Shown: positions 15,477 to 24,280 of the stretch, piece after piece
Numbering within the stretch: position 1 is the first letter of the stretch
How the letters are laid out: every line of letters starts with the position of its first letter
Assembly: GCF_913058315.1 (NCBI RefSeq)
Contig: NZ_CAJXQY010000027.1
Location: forward strand, 1 to 43,270
From: an uncultured Alteromonas sp.
GTDB taxonomy: Bacteria; Pseudomonadota; Gammaproteobacteria; Enterobacterales; Alteromonadaceae
Length of the DNA stretch: 43,270 nucleotides
Direction of reading: 5' to 3'
Program-made: the position numbers and the translations under genes
The notes under the pieces: model-generated
The model's database searches: none
The model's input: the letters and a program-made list of their open reading frames with translations, nothing else
What the model was told of the DNA's origin: nothing

Positions 15477-16400
15477 ATGTACTTGTATCACTTTGGTATC
15501 CGAGAACTGCCATTTACGCTAACCCCGAATACCAGCTATTTCTTCGGTTTGCCCAGTCATAATGAGGCTATGCAGGTGCTGCTTACGGCACTGAAAACCG
15601 GCGAGGGCTTTATTAAGGTAACCGGCGAAGTCGGCACCGGTAAAACGCTGATATGTCGCAAGTTGCTCAATGAGTTACCGGACTATTTTGTTGCAGCCTA
15701 TGTGCCAAACCCTATGTTGTCGCCCACGGAATTGCGCCGTGCAGTAGCCAATGAACTCGGTGTCGAACTCGGCATTGACTGCGACCAGCAGGAGTTTACG
15801 CAAAAGATTCAGGAACGATTGATTGCTATTCATCAGCAACAAAAAAGTGCGGTGCTGATTATTGATGAAGCGCAGGCGTTGCCCACTGAGAGCATTGAAG
15901 CACTGCGGTTAATGACCAACCTTGAAACGGAGTCGCGTAAATTACTCCAGGTGGTGTTATTTGGTCAGCCTGAACTGGATGAAAAGCTGGCGCTACCGGA
16001 GCTACGGCAGTTACGGCAGCGGATCACCTTTAGTTATGGTCTGACACTGATGGACCCGGACCAGGTGTATCAGTATGTCAGGCACCGGGTCAATGTGGCG
16101 GGTTACCATGGCACGGATTTGTTCAACCGACCATGCTGTGAGTTACTTTACCGGGCCAGTTCCGGTACCCCCAGAGTGGTGAATGTACTGGCTCATAAAG
16201 CGCTGATGCTGGCTTATGGGGAAGGGAAATCCGCGGTTGAACCTGAGCATATTGCCGCCGCTTCAGCAGATACCGAAGCGGCTCGAACGGTTAGCAGTAA
16301 GTGGTGGCAGAGCCCACAGAATAAAGGGCTGTTGTTGGTAGCCGCGGTGATAGTGATTGCGATGATTGCAGGAATTTGGAAAATGAGGGCGGCACTGTGA
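15477..16400 (+). CDS. mshM: MSHA biogenesis ATPase MshM (ExeA/GspA-like)
   Basis: A 307-residue AAA+ ATPase anchored in the inner membrane. Walker A is GEVGTGKT (residues 50-57), Walker B is VLIIDEAQAL (126-135), and the C-terminus carries one membrane helix (GLLLVAAVIVIAMIAGIW). It belongs to the ExeA/GspA group, members of which help insert the secretin through peptidoglycan. It starts 2 bases after mshL, its probable partner. There is no peptidoglycan-binding domain at the C-terminus, unlike ExeA, so the coupling to the wall must be made by another protein. Confidence 0.92.
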   Translation: MYLYHFGIRELPFTLTPNTSYFFGLPSHNEAMQVLLTALKTGEGFIKVTGEVGTGKTLICRKLLNELPDYFVAAYVPNPMLSPTELRRAVANELGVELGIDCDQQEFTQKIQERLIAIHQQQKSAVLIIDEAQALPTESIEALRLMTNLETESRKLLQVVLFGQPELDEKLALPELRQLRQRITFSYGLTLMDPDQVYQYVRHRVNVAGYHGTDLFNRPCCELLYRASSGTPRVVNVLAHKALMLAYGEGKSAVEPEHIAAASADTEAARTVSSKWWQSPQNKGLLLVAAVIVIAMIAGIWKMRAAL

Positions 16401-17503
16401 GTGTAGTCAATAAGATGCTGAAAGACTTAGAAGACCGGGATGCCAGTCAGGCTACGCCGGCTAACTATCAGCCGCCTGCGAAGAAGTCGACGTCCATGTT
16501 ACGCATTAGCCTTATTTTATTGGTAGGCATAGTGGCCGTCAGCGCTGTGTATTTCTGGCCGCCGGCAACACAAAACGCCGTGCCGCAGAGTCCATCGGTA
16601 GGGCCGATTAATCAAGTTGTTCCGGAAGCCGTAGCGGCGCAGGCGGTGGTACCTGAAGAGCCCGCATCAGAAGCGCCGGTGCAGGCTAACACCGCGCCAG
16701 CGAATAAGCCTCTGAATCCCGCGGGCTCGATGGACGTCTCTGAAGAGCCCGTTGTACAGGCAGTTGCTGAGGCAACGGTAATGGCTAAGCCTCAGCCCAA
16801 CGAACTACAAGGGGGGGGCGACAATGGCGCAATAGATAGTCTGAGCAACAGTACGGAGTCCTCCCTAACAGCGCCTGCCAGGCGCGAAAAATTGCCTGCT
16901 GAGCCGATAATAAAACCCAGCTCAGCGAATCCCGAAGAGGCCCTTAAAGCGCAGATTCGCCAGGCGTTGGCGCAAAACGATACTCCCAGGGCGGTCCAGC
17001 TGTTACGTACGCTTATTCGTCAGCAGCCAGATAACATCGCCGCCCGTAAACGTCTGGCCGCCCTGTACTTCAGTGCCGGGCGAACAACTGACGCTCAGCA
17101 GTTATTGCAAAAAACCGTTGCTGATATGCCAACCGACAGCAGCGTACGTTTAATGTACGCCCGCTTGCTGGTGCAGCAAAATGAAACCAAACTGGCTTAT
17201 TACACCCTGCAGGATGTGAGCGACTATGCGCAGCCTTCCATTGAGCTGTTAGGGTACCGGGCATCCCTGGCACAAAAATTATCCCTGCTGGACGATGCCC
17301 TGCAAGATTACGCTCAACTGGTTCAGCTCGATAGTCAGACGGCCAAATGGTGGCTTGGACAAGCCGTGGTAGCCGATAAGCAAGGCTATACTGCGCTGGC
17401 GCTTAACAGTTATCGCGAGGCGCTGTCATTGCGACAGCTTGAAGACGGCATTGAGCAATTCATTCGCCAGCGTTTAACTAATCTGACAGGAGTTTCATCA
17501 TGA
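16397..17503 (+). CDS. mshN: MSHA biogenesis protein MshN (TPR protein)
   Basis: A 368-residue bitopic protein. A cytoplasmic N-terminus (SVVNKMLKDLEDRDA) is followed by one membrane helix (about residues 33-52), a long Pro/Ala/Glu-rich linker and C-terminal TPR repeats from about residue 180. It resembles GspB/ExeB partners of the ExeA-type ATPase encoded just upstream. The start is the GTG at 16397, which overlaps the mshM stop (GTGA) and gives the N-terminus usual for MshN; a longer frame from 16376 is less likely. The coding sequence contains a run of eight G at 16811-16818 in the linker. A one-base slip there would remove the TPR domain. Confidence 0.9.
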   Translation: MSVVNKMLKDLEDRDASQATPANYQPPAKKSTSMLRISLILLVGIVAVSAVYFWPPATQNAVPQSPSVGPINQVVPEAVAAQAVVPEEPASEAPVQANTAPANKPLNPAGSMDVSEEPVVQAVAEATVMAKPQPNELQGGGDNGAIDSLSNSTESSLTAPARREKLPAEPIIKPSSANPEEALKAQIRQALAQNDTPRAVQLLRTLIRQQPDNIAARKRLAALYFSAGRTTDAQQLLQKTVADMPTDSSVRLMYARLLVQQNETKLAYYTLQDVSDYAQPSIELLGYRASLAQKLSLLDDALQDYAQLVQLDSQTAKWWLGQAVVADKQGYTALALNSYREALSLRQLEDGIEQFIRQRLTNLTGVSS

Positions 17504-19296
17504 GTGGGGTGAAGGTCAGACTGGGTGACCTGCTGGTACAGCAGGGCCTGATAGATGAGCCGCAATTAATGTCGGCGCTGGCCGAACAGCGTCAGACCGG
17601 GCGCAAACTTGGCGCCACCCTAATTGCCATGGAGCTGGTGACTGAAAAACAATTGCTGGAACTGCTCTCTACTCACTTGAATGTGCCGCTGATCGACATT
17701 GACCATTTCAATGTAAACCCTGCCGCCGTAAAACTGCTGCCTGAAGTCCAGGCCCGGCGTTACCGGGCTTTAGTGCTGGAAGACCGGGGCGATAAGTTGC
17801 TGGTGGGAATGAGCGATCCTGCCGATTTGACGGCCGTGGATAACCTCAGTGAAATTCTGCCTAAGCCTGTTGAAGTGGCGGTGGTCAGTGAGCAACAGTT
17901 GTTTGGTGCCTACGACAGCTTTTACCGGCGAACTGACGAAATTGCCTCCTTTGCACAGCAGCTGGCCAACGAGTACCGCGATGAGCAGGAATTTGAGCTC
18001 ACCGCCGGACTTGATGATGAACAGGATACGGCAGTTGCCCGCTTGCTGCAGTCTATCTTTGAAGACGCGGTACAGGCCAAGGCATCGGATATTCATATTG
18101 AGCCGGACGAACAACAGTTACGGATCCGGCAGCGGGTAGACGGCGTATTACAGGAAACCGTGATCCCGGAAAACAATATTGCGGCGGCACTGGTACTGCG
18201 CCTCAAGCTGATGGCTGGTCTGGATATTTCAGAGAAACGATTGCCACAGGACGGCCGGACCCAGGTCAGGGTAAAAGGCCACCGGGTGGATGTGCGGTTA
18301 TCGACTATGCCGGTGCAAACTGGCGAAGCCGTGGTAATGCGCTTGCTCGATCAGTCTGCCGGGGTGTTAACCCTGGATGAAACCGGCATGCCCAAACCGT
18401 TGCTCGACCGTTTACGTATTTTGCTGAAACGGCCCCACGGGATGATTCTGGTTACCGGCCCAACCGGCTCGGGTAAAACCACCACACTGTATGGTGCCCT
18501 GAGCGAATTAAACCAGCCGCAACGTAAAATCATTACCGTTGAAGACCCGGTGGAATACCGTTTGCCAAGAATTAATCAGGTGCAGGTTAACAGCCGCATC
18601 GGACTCAATTTTTCCAGCGTACTGCGCACCACACTACGTCAGGACCCCGACATTATCATGGTCGGTGAGATGCGGGACCAGGAAACCGTGGAAATTGGAT
18701 TGCGCGGTGCATTAACCGGTCACCTGGTGTTATCTACGCTGCACACTAACGATGCGGTTTCAAGCGCGATACGACTGCTCGATATGGGCGCGGCCGGTTA
18801 CCTGGTGGCCAGCTCATTACGGGGCATTATTGCCCAGCGTCTGGTGCGACGAATTTGCGATAATTGTGAGGTGGAGCATAAACCTTCTCATGACGAACTG
18901 TTCTGGCTCGGTCATATTGATAGTAACCTCGACGCGGTAACTTTTAAGCGTGGTAAAGGCTGTCAGAAATGCAACCATACCGGTTACCGTGGCCGGATGG
19001 GTGTGTTTGAATTGCTGGAACTGACCGACCCCATGATGAATGCGCTGAAAGCCGCTGATACCGTGGCGTTTGGCGAGCATGCTTTACGCAGTCCGGGCTA
19101 TAAACCGCTTTCTCATGTTGCCCTTACCTACGCCAAGATGGGGCAGACCACCGTGGAAGAAGTGCTGAAGCTGGTGGAAATGGTGGCGGAATTGCCGGGT
19201 GGCAGGGAGCAGGATGAGCAACACGAAACCACCGATAATGGCAATAATAACCGTGGTAGCGCAGGCCTGAGTCTGGAGGATTTACCGGATGCCTAG
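17500..19296 (+). CDS. mshE: MSHA pilus extension ATPase MshE
   Basis: A 598-residue GspE/PilB-type hexameric ATPase that powers pilus assembly. The N-terminus is a MshEN domain. The first 24-residue motif is complete (R7-LGDLLVQQGLID, L23, A26, Q30). The second (KLGATLIAMELVTEKQLLELL) follows directly, with Glu45 where the consensus has Gly. MshEN domains bind c-di-GMP, so pilus assembly is likely under c-di-GMP control. Further on are Walker A GPTGSGKTTT (G320-T329), the Asp box region, Walker B DPDIIMVGEMRD (about 382-393) and the four-Cys zinc site CDNC...CQKC. The ATG overlaps the mshN stop by four bases (ATGA). Confidence 0.96.
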   Translation: MSGVKVRLGDLLVQQGLIDEPQLMSALAEQRQTGRKLGATLIAMELVTEKQLLELLSTHLNVPLIDIDHFNVNPAAVKLLPEVQARRYRALVLEDRGDKLLVGMSDPADLTAVDNLSEILPKPVEVAVVSEQQLFGAYDSFYRRTDEIASFAQQLANEYRDEQEFELTAGLDDEQDTAVARLLQSIFEDAVQAKASDIHIEPDEQQLRIRQRVDGVLQETVIPENNIAAALVLRLKLMAGLDISEKRLPQDGRTQVRVKGHRVDVRLSTMPVQTGEAVVMRLLDQSAGVLTLDETGMPKPLLDRLRILLKRPHGMILVTGPTGSGKTTTLYGALSELNQPQRKIITVEDPVEYRLPRINQVQVNSRIGLNFSSVLRTTLRQDPDIIMVGEMRDQETVEIGLRGALTGHLVLSTLHTNDAVSSAIRLLDMGAAGYLVASSLRGIIAQRLVRRICDNCEVEHKPSHDELFWLGHIDSNLDAVTFKRGKGCQKCNHTGYRGRMGVFELLELTDPMMNALKAADTVAFGEHALRSPGYKPLSHVALTYAKMGQTTVEEVLKLVEMVAELPGGREQDEQHETTDNGNNNRGSAGLSLEDLPDA

Positions 19297-20512
19297 GTTC
19301 AGCTATACCGGCCGTGAGCCTAATGGTGAAATGAAAAGTGGCATGCTCGATGCGCTCGATGCTAATGCGGCCGCTAAGATGCTGCTGGCACGCAGTATCA
19401 CGCCTATTTCGATTGATGCGGTGGCAGGTGGCTCAGCCCAGAGTGAGGTAAAAGTTAATTTCCTCACGCCCAAGGTAAGCCTCGATGAGTTAGTGATCCT
19501 GTCCCGTCAGATGTATTCCCTGACCCATGCTGGCATCCCCATTTTACGCGCAGTAAGCAGCCTGGCCGAATCGTCATCGTCGTTGCGCCTTAAAATAGCC
19601 CTGACCGATATCATCAGCCTGCTGGAAAGAGGGCGTACACTGTCTTCAGCCATGCACCAGCACAGCGAAATCTTCGACCGGTTATACGTTAGCGTGGTGC
19701 ACGTGGGTGAGAATACCGGTCGTTTGGATGAGGCATTTTTGCAGTTAGCCGGTTACCTTGAACGTGAGCAGGAAACCCGCCGCCAGATTAAAGCGGCAAC
19801 CCGCTATCCCATTTTTGTGGTGTTCGCCCTGGTGGCTGCACTCGTCATTATGAATATTTTTGTTATCCCGAAGTTTGCCGATATGTTTAATAAGTTCGGT
19901 GCGGAGTTACCGGTAATGACCCGGTTCCTGCTGGGGATGTCGGACTTTTTTATAAATCAGTGGTACATATTAATTGGTGCCTTAATTGCTATAGTTCTTG
20001 GTGTACGTAACTACTTACAAACGCCGGATGGAAACCTGACCTGGAGCCGTAAAAAACTGAAATTACCGATTATCGGTAAAGTGGTTGAACGCTCATTACT
20101 GGCGCGTTTTTGTCGTAGTTTTTCGATGATGCTGCAGGCCGGCCTGCCGCTTACCACCGCGCTGAACCTGGTGGCTGAGGCCGTCGGCAATCGGTTTATG
20201 GAAACCAAAATAATCGACATGCGCCAGAGTATCGAGAGGGGGGAAAACCTGTCCAGGGTTACTCAGGCAAGCGGCCTGTTCACGCCCATGGTGTTACAAA
20301 TGGTCAATGTGGGTGAAGAAACCGGCCGGGTAGATGAGTTGCTGGCCGAAGTGGCCGATTTCTACGAGCGTGAAGTCGATTATGACCTGAACAGTCTGAC
20401 GGCCAAAATAGAACCGGTGTTGATTGGCATCGTTGCGGGTATGGTTCTGGTTCTGGCGTTGGGTATCTTTACCCCGATGTGGGACATGATGAGCGCGATT
20501 AAGGGGCAGTAG
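19289..20512 (+). CDS. mshG: MSHA inner-membrane platform protein MshG
   Basis: A 407-residue GspF/PilC-family protein. Two copies of the GspF domain are visible (about 68-190, starting LVILSRQMYSLTHAGIPIL, and about 270-395, starting LLARFCRSFSMMLQAGLPLT), with membrane helices after the first copy (VFALVAALVIMNIFVIPKF and the following WYILIGALIAIVLGV) and at the C-terminus. It forms the platform on which pilin subunits are assembled, driven by MshE. It overlaps mshE by 8 bases. Confidence 0.95.
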   Translation: MPRFSYTGREPNGEMKSGMLDALDANAAAKMLLARSITPISIDAVAGGSAQSEVKVNFLTPKVSLDELVILSRQMYSLTHAGIPILRAVSSLAESSSSLRLKIALTDIISLLERGRTLSSAMHQHSEIFDRLYVSVVHVGENTGRLDEAFLQLAGYLEREQETRRQIKAATRYPIFVVFALVAALVIMNIFVIPKFADMFNKFGAELPVMTRFLLGMSDFFINQWYILIGALIAIVLGVRNYLQTPDGNLTWSRKKLKLPIIGKVVERSLLARFCRSFSMMLQAGLPLTTALNLVAEAVGNRFMETKIIDMRQSIERGENLSRVTQASGLFTPMVLQMVNVGEETGRVDELLAEVADFYEREVDYDLNSLTAKIEPVLIGIVAGMVLVLALGIFTPMWDMMSAIKGQ

Positions 20513-20514
20513 GG

Positions 20515-21030
20515 GTGAAGTCTAAAGAGGTTGCCGAACATAACCTTAACCGGGTACTGGTGAATCTGGCGGTGATCATCGTTTTCACTATTTTGATGGC
20601 GACGGCGATTGTTTATGTGTACGACAGTGAACCGGATGTGGAAGCGGAAATTATGCAAGGCTATGCTCGTCAGTTCGCCACCAGCGCCACCAATGCCCAC
20701 TGGCAGTGGCAGGCAGAAGGTCGGCCGGAAATGATTATGCTGGTGCACTACGACAATGAAGGTAAGGAAGTCGGACGCCGGCCGGTAAGAATGGCTCATT
20801 TTGGCTGGCCCAAAGTTGAGCCAAGTTCAGAGAGTTGTTTGCAGCTCTGGGAGCAGTTATTGAATACTTCGACCCGGGTTGAAGGATTTCGTGTGCTGGG
20901 CGATTACTACGCCAGTGACAATGAAGGGGAGCAAACGCCGAATGCACGGTGTCGCTACCGGGTGAGTACCGGGCCCTATTTCGACTACAGTATTTATACC
21001 GGTATTGTTCAACAATCAGGGAATGACTAG
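20515..21030 (+). CDS. mshF: MSHA biogenesis protein MshF
   Basis: A 171-residue protein of the MshF family, whose exact role in MSHA assembly is not known. It has a short cytoplasmic N-terminus, one membrane helix (about residues 14-38, NLAVIIVFTILMATAIVYVY) and a periplasmic domain with two cysteines (SSESCLQLW and NARCRYR). The start is GTG at 20515, with AAGGGG 7-8 bases upstream. It follows mshG by 2 bases. No prepilin cleavage motif is present, so it is not a pilin. Confidence 0.85.
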   Translation: MKSKEVAEHNLNRVLVNLAVIIVFTILMATAIVYVYDSEPDVEAEIMQGYARQFATSATNAHWQWQAEGRPEMIMLVHYDNEGKEVGRRPVRMAHFGWPKVEPSSESCLQLWEQLLNTSTRVEGFRVLGDYYASDNEGEQTPNARCRYRVSTGPYFDYSIYTGIVQQSGND

Positions 21031-21063
21031 TTCGTGACTAAATTGGGAGTTCAGGAGTTATCT

Positions 21064-21708
21064 ATGACAAATTGTAAACGACGCAGTGCAGGCTTACGAG
21101 CTGCTGGTGCAAACGGTTTTACCCTCATTGAGCTCACTATAGTAGTGGTCTTGCTGGGGTTACTGGCGGCAGTGGCGATTCCGCGCTTCCTGGATGTGAC
21201 TGAACAGGCTGAAGATGCCACTATCGAAGCTGTCTCCGGTGGCTTTGCAACCGGGGTTGGCCTGGTAAGGGCCGAATGGGAACTGGAAGCCCGCCCGCGT
21301 GATAATCAGGGCGCGAATCTGTCGTTTGTTACTATCGACGGTATTATTGTGGGCGTAGACCGAAATACCGGCTATCCCACCGGGCAGGTAAATAACGATA
21401 ACAGCACCGAAGACGATGCCATGTCGGCGCTGGATTGTGAGAGTATTTTTAATCTGATCATGCAGAGTGCGCCCACCATTACGTCTAACTGGGCAAACCG
21501 GCCATTTGACAGTTTCCGTTATTTTACTAACTTCAGTAATGGTACAGGCTCCGGCGGCAATGACCTGTGCTTTTATTATTTGAGTAAATCCGTGCGGAAT
21601 TTACAGAATGCACCAACCGATGACACCGTTGGGGATGGATTTATATACGATCCCAGAATCGGTCAGGTGGTAGTCTTTAGTAACAATACTAACAATTCGT
21701 CTAATTAG
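21064..21708 (+). CDS. mshB: MSHA pilin-like protein MshB
   Basis: A 214-residue type IV prepilin-like protein. An 18-residue leader ends in GANG, followed by FTLIELTIVVVLLGLLAAVA, the classic prepilin peptidase site with Glu+5 and the hydrophobic N-terminal helix. The C-terminal domain is a minor-pilin-like globular head with two Cys. The start at ATG 21064 is set by AGGAG 8 bases upstream. The upstream GTG at 21034 would lengthen the leader to 28. It precedes mshA across a 68-base gap carrying a dyad. It is probably a minor pilin. Confidence 0.9.
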   Translation: MTNCKRRSAGLRAAGANGFTLIELTIVVVLLGLLAAVAIPRFLDVTEQAEDATIEAVSGGFATGVGLVRAEWELEARPRDNQGANLSFVTIDGIIVGVDRNTGYPTGQVNNDNSTEDDAMSALDCESIFNLIMQSAPTITSNWANRPFDSFRYFTNFSNGTGSGGNDLCFYYLSKSVRNLQNAPTDDTVGDGFIYDPRIGQVVVFSNNTNNSSN

Positions 21709-21726
21709 TACAGTAATCGCTGTACT
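21707..21726. promoter_or_regulatory. Perfect dyad between mshB and mshA
   Basis: AGTACAG (21707-21713) and CTGTACT (21720-21726) are perfect inverted repeats with a 6-base spacer. The dyad overlaps the mshB stop codon and lies ~50 bases ahead of the mshA start. It may be an operator or a small mRNA hairpin separating the highly expressed pilin message. There is no T tract, so it is not an ordinary terminator. Confidence 0.4.
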
Positions 21727-21776
21727 CAGTTGAAAAATAGTGAATAATAGAAAAACTTGTTTTGAGGGGAATTAAC

Positions 21777-22301
21777 ATGCAACAGCGTGGTTTTACATTA
21801 ATTGAACTGATCATCGTGATCGTGATTTTAGGCATTCTGGCCGTAACCGCCGCACCGCGTTTTATTGACTTCCAGGGCGATGCTCGGGCATCAACCCTTG
21901 AAGGCGTAAAAGCAGCGCTACAAGGTGGTTCGCAGCTTGTCTATGCTAAATCTGCGATTGCTGGTCAGCAAAAGATTGAATACGATGCGAGTGCCTCACC
22001 TGCCACTACGCCATCTGTATCAATTAACGGTCAAAGTGTAACTACTACCTTTGGTTATCCGGATGCCGACACTATGACAGTAGCATCGTTGACGGCATGG
22101 GCAGAGCTAAATATCGCTACCACCGGAACCTCAACTGATTGGCTTTTAACCGCCGACTCACCGGCTGCAGGCTCAGTTGCGATTACTCCAAGCGGCACCG
22201 CCTATTCAGCTACAGCTGCTCAACAGTGTCAGGTAATTTACACTGAACCCAGTACTGAGGGAGCTGCTCCTACAGTAATTGTTCAAAGTGAAGGTTGCTA
22301 A
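21777..22301 (+). CDS. mshA: MSHA major pilin MshA
   Basis: Major subunit of the mannose-sensitive haemagglutinin-type pilus, 174 residues. The leader is only five residues (MQQRG) and is followed by FTLIELIIVIVILGILAVTA, the type IVa prepilin N-terminus with Phe+1 and Glu+5. The mature protein has an Ala/Ser/Thr-rich head and a C-terminal pair of Cys (QQCQVIY and the final residue) that would close the D-loop. ATG 21777 is fixed by GAGGGG about 7 bases upstream. An ATG at 21762 would add five residues. Its own gap and strong ribosome binding site suggest higher expression than its neighbours. Confidence 0.93.
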   Translation: MQQRGFTLIELIIVIVILGILAVTAAPRFIDFQGDARASTLEGVKAALQGGSQLVYAKSAIAGQQKIEYDASASPATTPSVSINGQSVTTTFGYPDADTMTVASLTAWAELNIATTGTSTDWLLTADSPAAGSVAITPSGTAYSATAAQQCQVIYTEPSTEGAAPTVIVQSEGC

Positions 22302-22321
22302 AGCTTTTACAGACTGCAACT

Positions 22322-22867
22322 ATGCAACGAGAAAAGCTAAAAATAAATGGCTTTAGTCTTGTTGAGTTAATCACAGTCATTACCTTAATCGGCGTGCTGG
22401 CCGTTGTGGCTGGCACACGACTTCAAAGCCGTCAGGGCTACGTCGAATACGCCTATCAGGACCGCCTCGTGTCCGCCCTTCGTAATATGCAAATCAGAGC
22501 CATGCAGGATACCCGCGACGGGTTTTGCTTTCGGCTTAACTTTCAGTACGGCGCCAGTAGCGCATACGGACCGCCAGCTCTAGACTATGCACCCGGTAAC
22601 GGCAGTGCTACGTGCGGCAGCGGCATAGCCAGTGATGCGCCGGCGTTTCTGGCCACTGTGGGCACCGAGCTTACCGATGAAGGACTGAGCTTATCCAGTG
22701 CCGATGGTGCGCTCATCAATTTTAGCTACATCGGCTTTGATGCACTTGGCAGGCCGCTGAATAATGCGGCTAACTGTGCCACCGGGACGCCTTGTCGGGT
22801 AACCATAACCGGTGAATCCAGCGTGGATGTCTGTATCGAAAGCGAGGGCTACATCCATGCCTGCTAG
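22322..22867 (+). CDS. mshC: MSHA minor pilin MshC
   Basis: A 181-residue prepilin-like protein. The leader MQREKLKING is followed by FSLVELITVITLIGVLAVVA, a prepilin peptidase site with Glu+5. The C-terminal head contains several Cys (FCFRL, ATCGSG, NCATGTPC and SEGYIHAC). ATG 22322 gives a compact leader; a TTG at 22295 overlapping the mshA end is possible but less likely. It begins 20 bases after mshA. Confidence 0.88.
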   Translation: MQREKLKINGFSLVELITVITLIGVLAVVAGTRLQSRQGYVEYAYQDRLVSALRNMQIRAMQDTRDGFCFRLNFQYGASSAYGPPALDYAPGNGSATCGSGIASDAPAFLATVGTELTDEGLSLSSADGALINFSYIGFDALGRPLNNAANCATGTPCRVTITGESSVDVCIESEGYIHAC

Positions 22868-23423
22868 CGCCGCAAAAGGGTTCACCCTGATTGAACTGAT
22901 TATCGGCATCACCGTCTTTTCTATCATTATGATGGTGATCATAGGGTTGATTGGCCCGCAGTCGCGCCTTAGTGTGGAGCCCATCTGGCAGGTACGGGCC
23001 AGCGAGTTAGCGCAGTCGCTGATGAGCGAAATTAATGCCCGGGCGTTTGATGATAGCCTAGCCAACAGTAATAGTGGTAAGCGATGCAATGAATCAGCTT
23101 CCTGCACGCCATCGGGCAGCCTCGGGCCGGATCCTGGTGAAGATAGGGTACGCTTTGATGACGTCGATGATTATCATGGCTTAAATGAGTCCGGCGCGAC
23201 CATTTTATCGGCGCAGGGATTACCCGTGCTCTACAACGGCGAAAGTTTGTATAGTGGTTTTTCTGTCGCCGTTCAGGTTTACTATGATGATAACGAAGAC
23301 GGCGTTAATGACGACGTCGGTGGTAGCGGCACAGTTATCGGCAATGTAAAGCGGATTGTCATCACTGTTACTACGCCTGGCGGTGAAGCTATCACCTTCA
23401 GCAGTTACCGGTGGAACGTATGA
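22857..23423 (+). CDS. mshD: MSHA minor pilin MshD
   Basis: A 188-residue prepilin-like protein with leader MPASAAKG and then FTLIELIIGITVFSIIMMVI. The start at 22857 overlaps the mshC end by 11 bases and has GAGGG about 8 bases upstream; a frame start at 22812 would lie deep within mshC. The head contains an acidic stretch (DDNEDGVNDD) that could bind calcium, and a Cys pair (KRCNESASC). It is presumably one of the tip or priming minor pilins. Confidence 0.88.
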   Translation: MPASAAKGFTLIELIIGITVFSIIMMVIIGLIGPQSRLSVEPIWQVRASELAQSLMSEINARAFDDSLANSNSGKRCNESASCTPSGSLGPDPGEDRVRFDDVDDYHGLNESGATILSAQGLPVLYNGESLYSGFSVAVQVYYDDNEDGVNDDVGGSGTVIGNVKRIVITVTTPGGEAITFSSYRWNV

Positions 23424-24280
23424 GCAGCACAATGCAGCACAACCGCGGGTTCACCCTCATTGAACTGGTTACCGTTATAGTTATCCTCGGTGTGGCCAGT
23501 GCTGGTATTGCCAGTTTTGTGCGCGGCTCCATGCAAACCTATATTGATGTTAGCACCCGTGAGCAACTGCTCTCTGAAAGTCGTTTTGCTATCGAGCGGC
23601 TAAAGCGAGAGTTGCGCAATGCCGTGCCAAACAGTGTGCGAATTACTGGCAATAGCAATTATCATTGCATGGAGTTTGTGCCGATTAACTGGGCAACGGT
23701 TTATATCGATTTACCGAAACGTAATGATCCCTCCTATGAAATTGATGTTGTCGCTTTGCATGATATTAACAACGTACCCTATATTCTGCCTTCGGGGAAT
23801 AATTACGCCGTAGTTTACCCAACGCGCAGTGAGGATGTTTATGATCCGGACAACGGTCATCGCGTTACTGTCAGTGGCTGCAGCGACGATGGTGACGGCG
23901 ACTGTACCACCCTCGATGACAGCGATAACATTGTACAACTTGAAGTAACCGGATTACTGGCGCAGGAATCACCTGCTTCCCGGGTTTATCTGATCGACCG
24001 GGCCGTGAGTTACTGTGTGTATCAGAATCGCCTGATCCGCTATGAAAATGATTTACTGGTGAATCAGTTAGGGGCTTTCCCCGGTTTGCCGGTTATCGCC
24101 GAGCATGTGGCCAATGTATTGTCGGCTGATCCGGTGAATAATCCGCAGGAAGACGACCCGTTCCGGATTATTTCTACCAGTCTGCAGAGTAATTCGATAG
24201 CCGAAATTCGCCTGCGCTTTATCGACAATAATGAACAGATTGCTTACCAGCAGGAGATCCACATTGATAATATTCCCTGA
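23420..24280 (+). CDS. mshO: MSHA minor pilin MshO
   Basis: A 286-residue prepilin-like protein with leader MSSTMQHNRG and then FTLIELVTVIVILGVASAGI. The start is the ATG at 23420, which overlaps the mshD stop (ATGA). The size and head domain fit MshO, a PilW-like larger minor pilin. The acidic stretch SGCSDDGDGDC is notable. Confidence 0.9.
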   Translation: MSSTMQHNRGFTLIELVTVIVILGVASAGIASFVRGSMQTYIDVSTREQLLSESRFAIERLKRELRNAVPNSVRITGNSNYHCMEFVPINWATVYIDLPKRNDPSYEIDVVALHDINNVPYILPSGNNYAVVYPTRSEDVYDPDNGHRVTVSGCSDDGDGDCTTLDDSDNIVQLEVTGLLAQESPASRVYLIDRAVSYCVYQNRLIRYENDLLVNQLGAFPGLPVIAEHVANVLSADPVNNPQEDDPFRIISTSLQSNSIAEIRLRFIDNNEQIAYQQEIHIDNIP

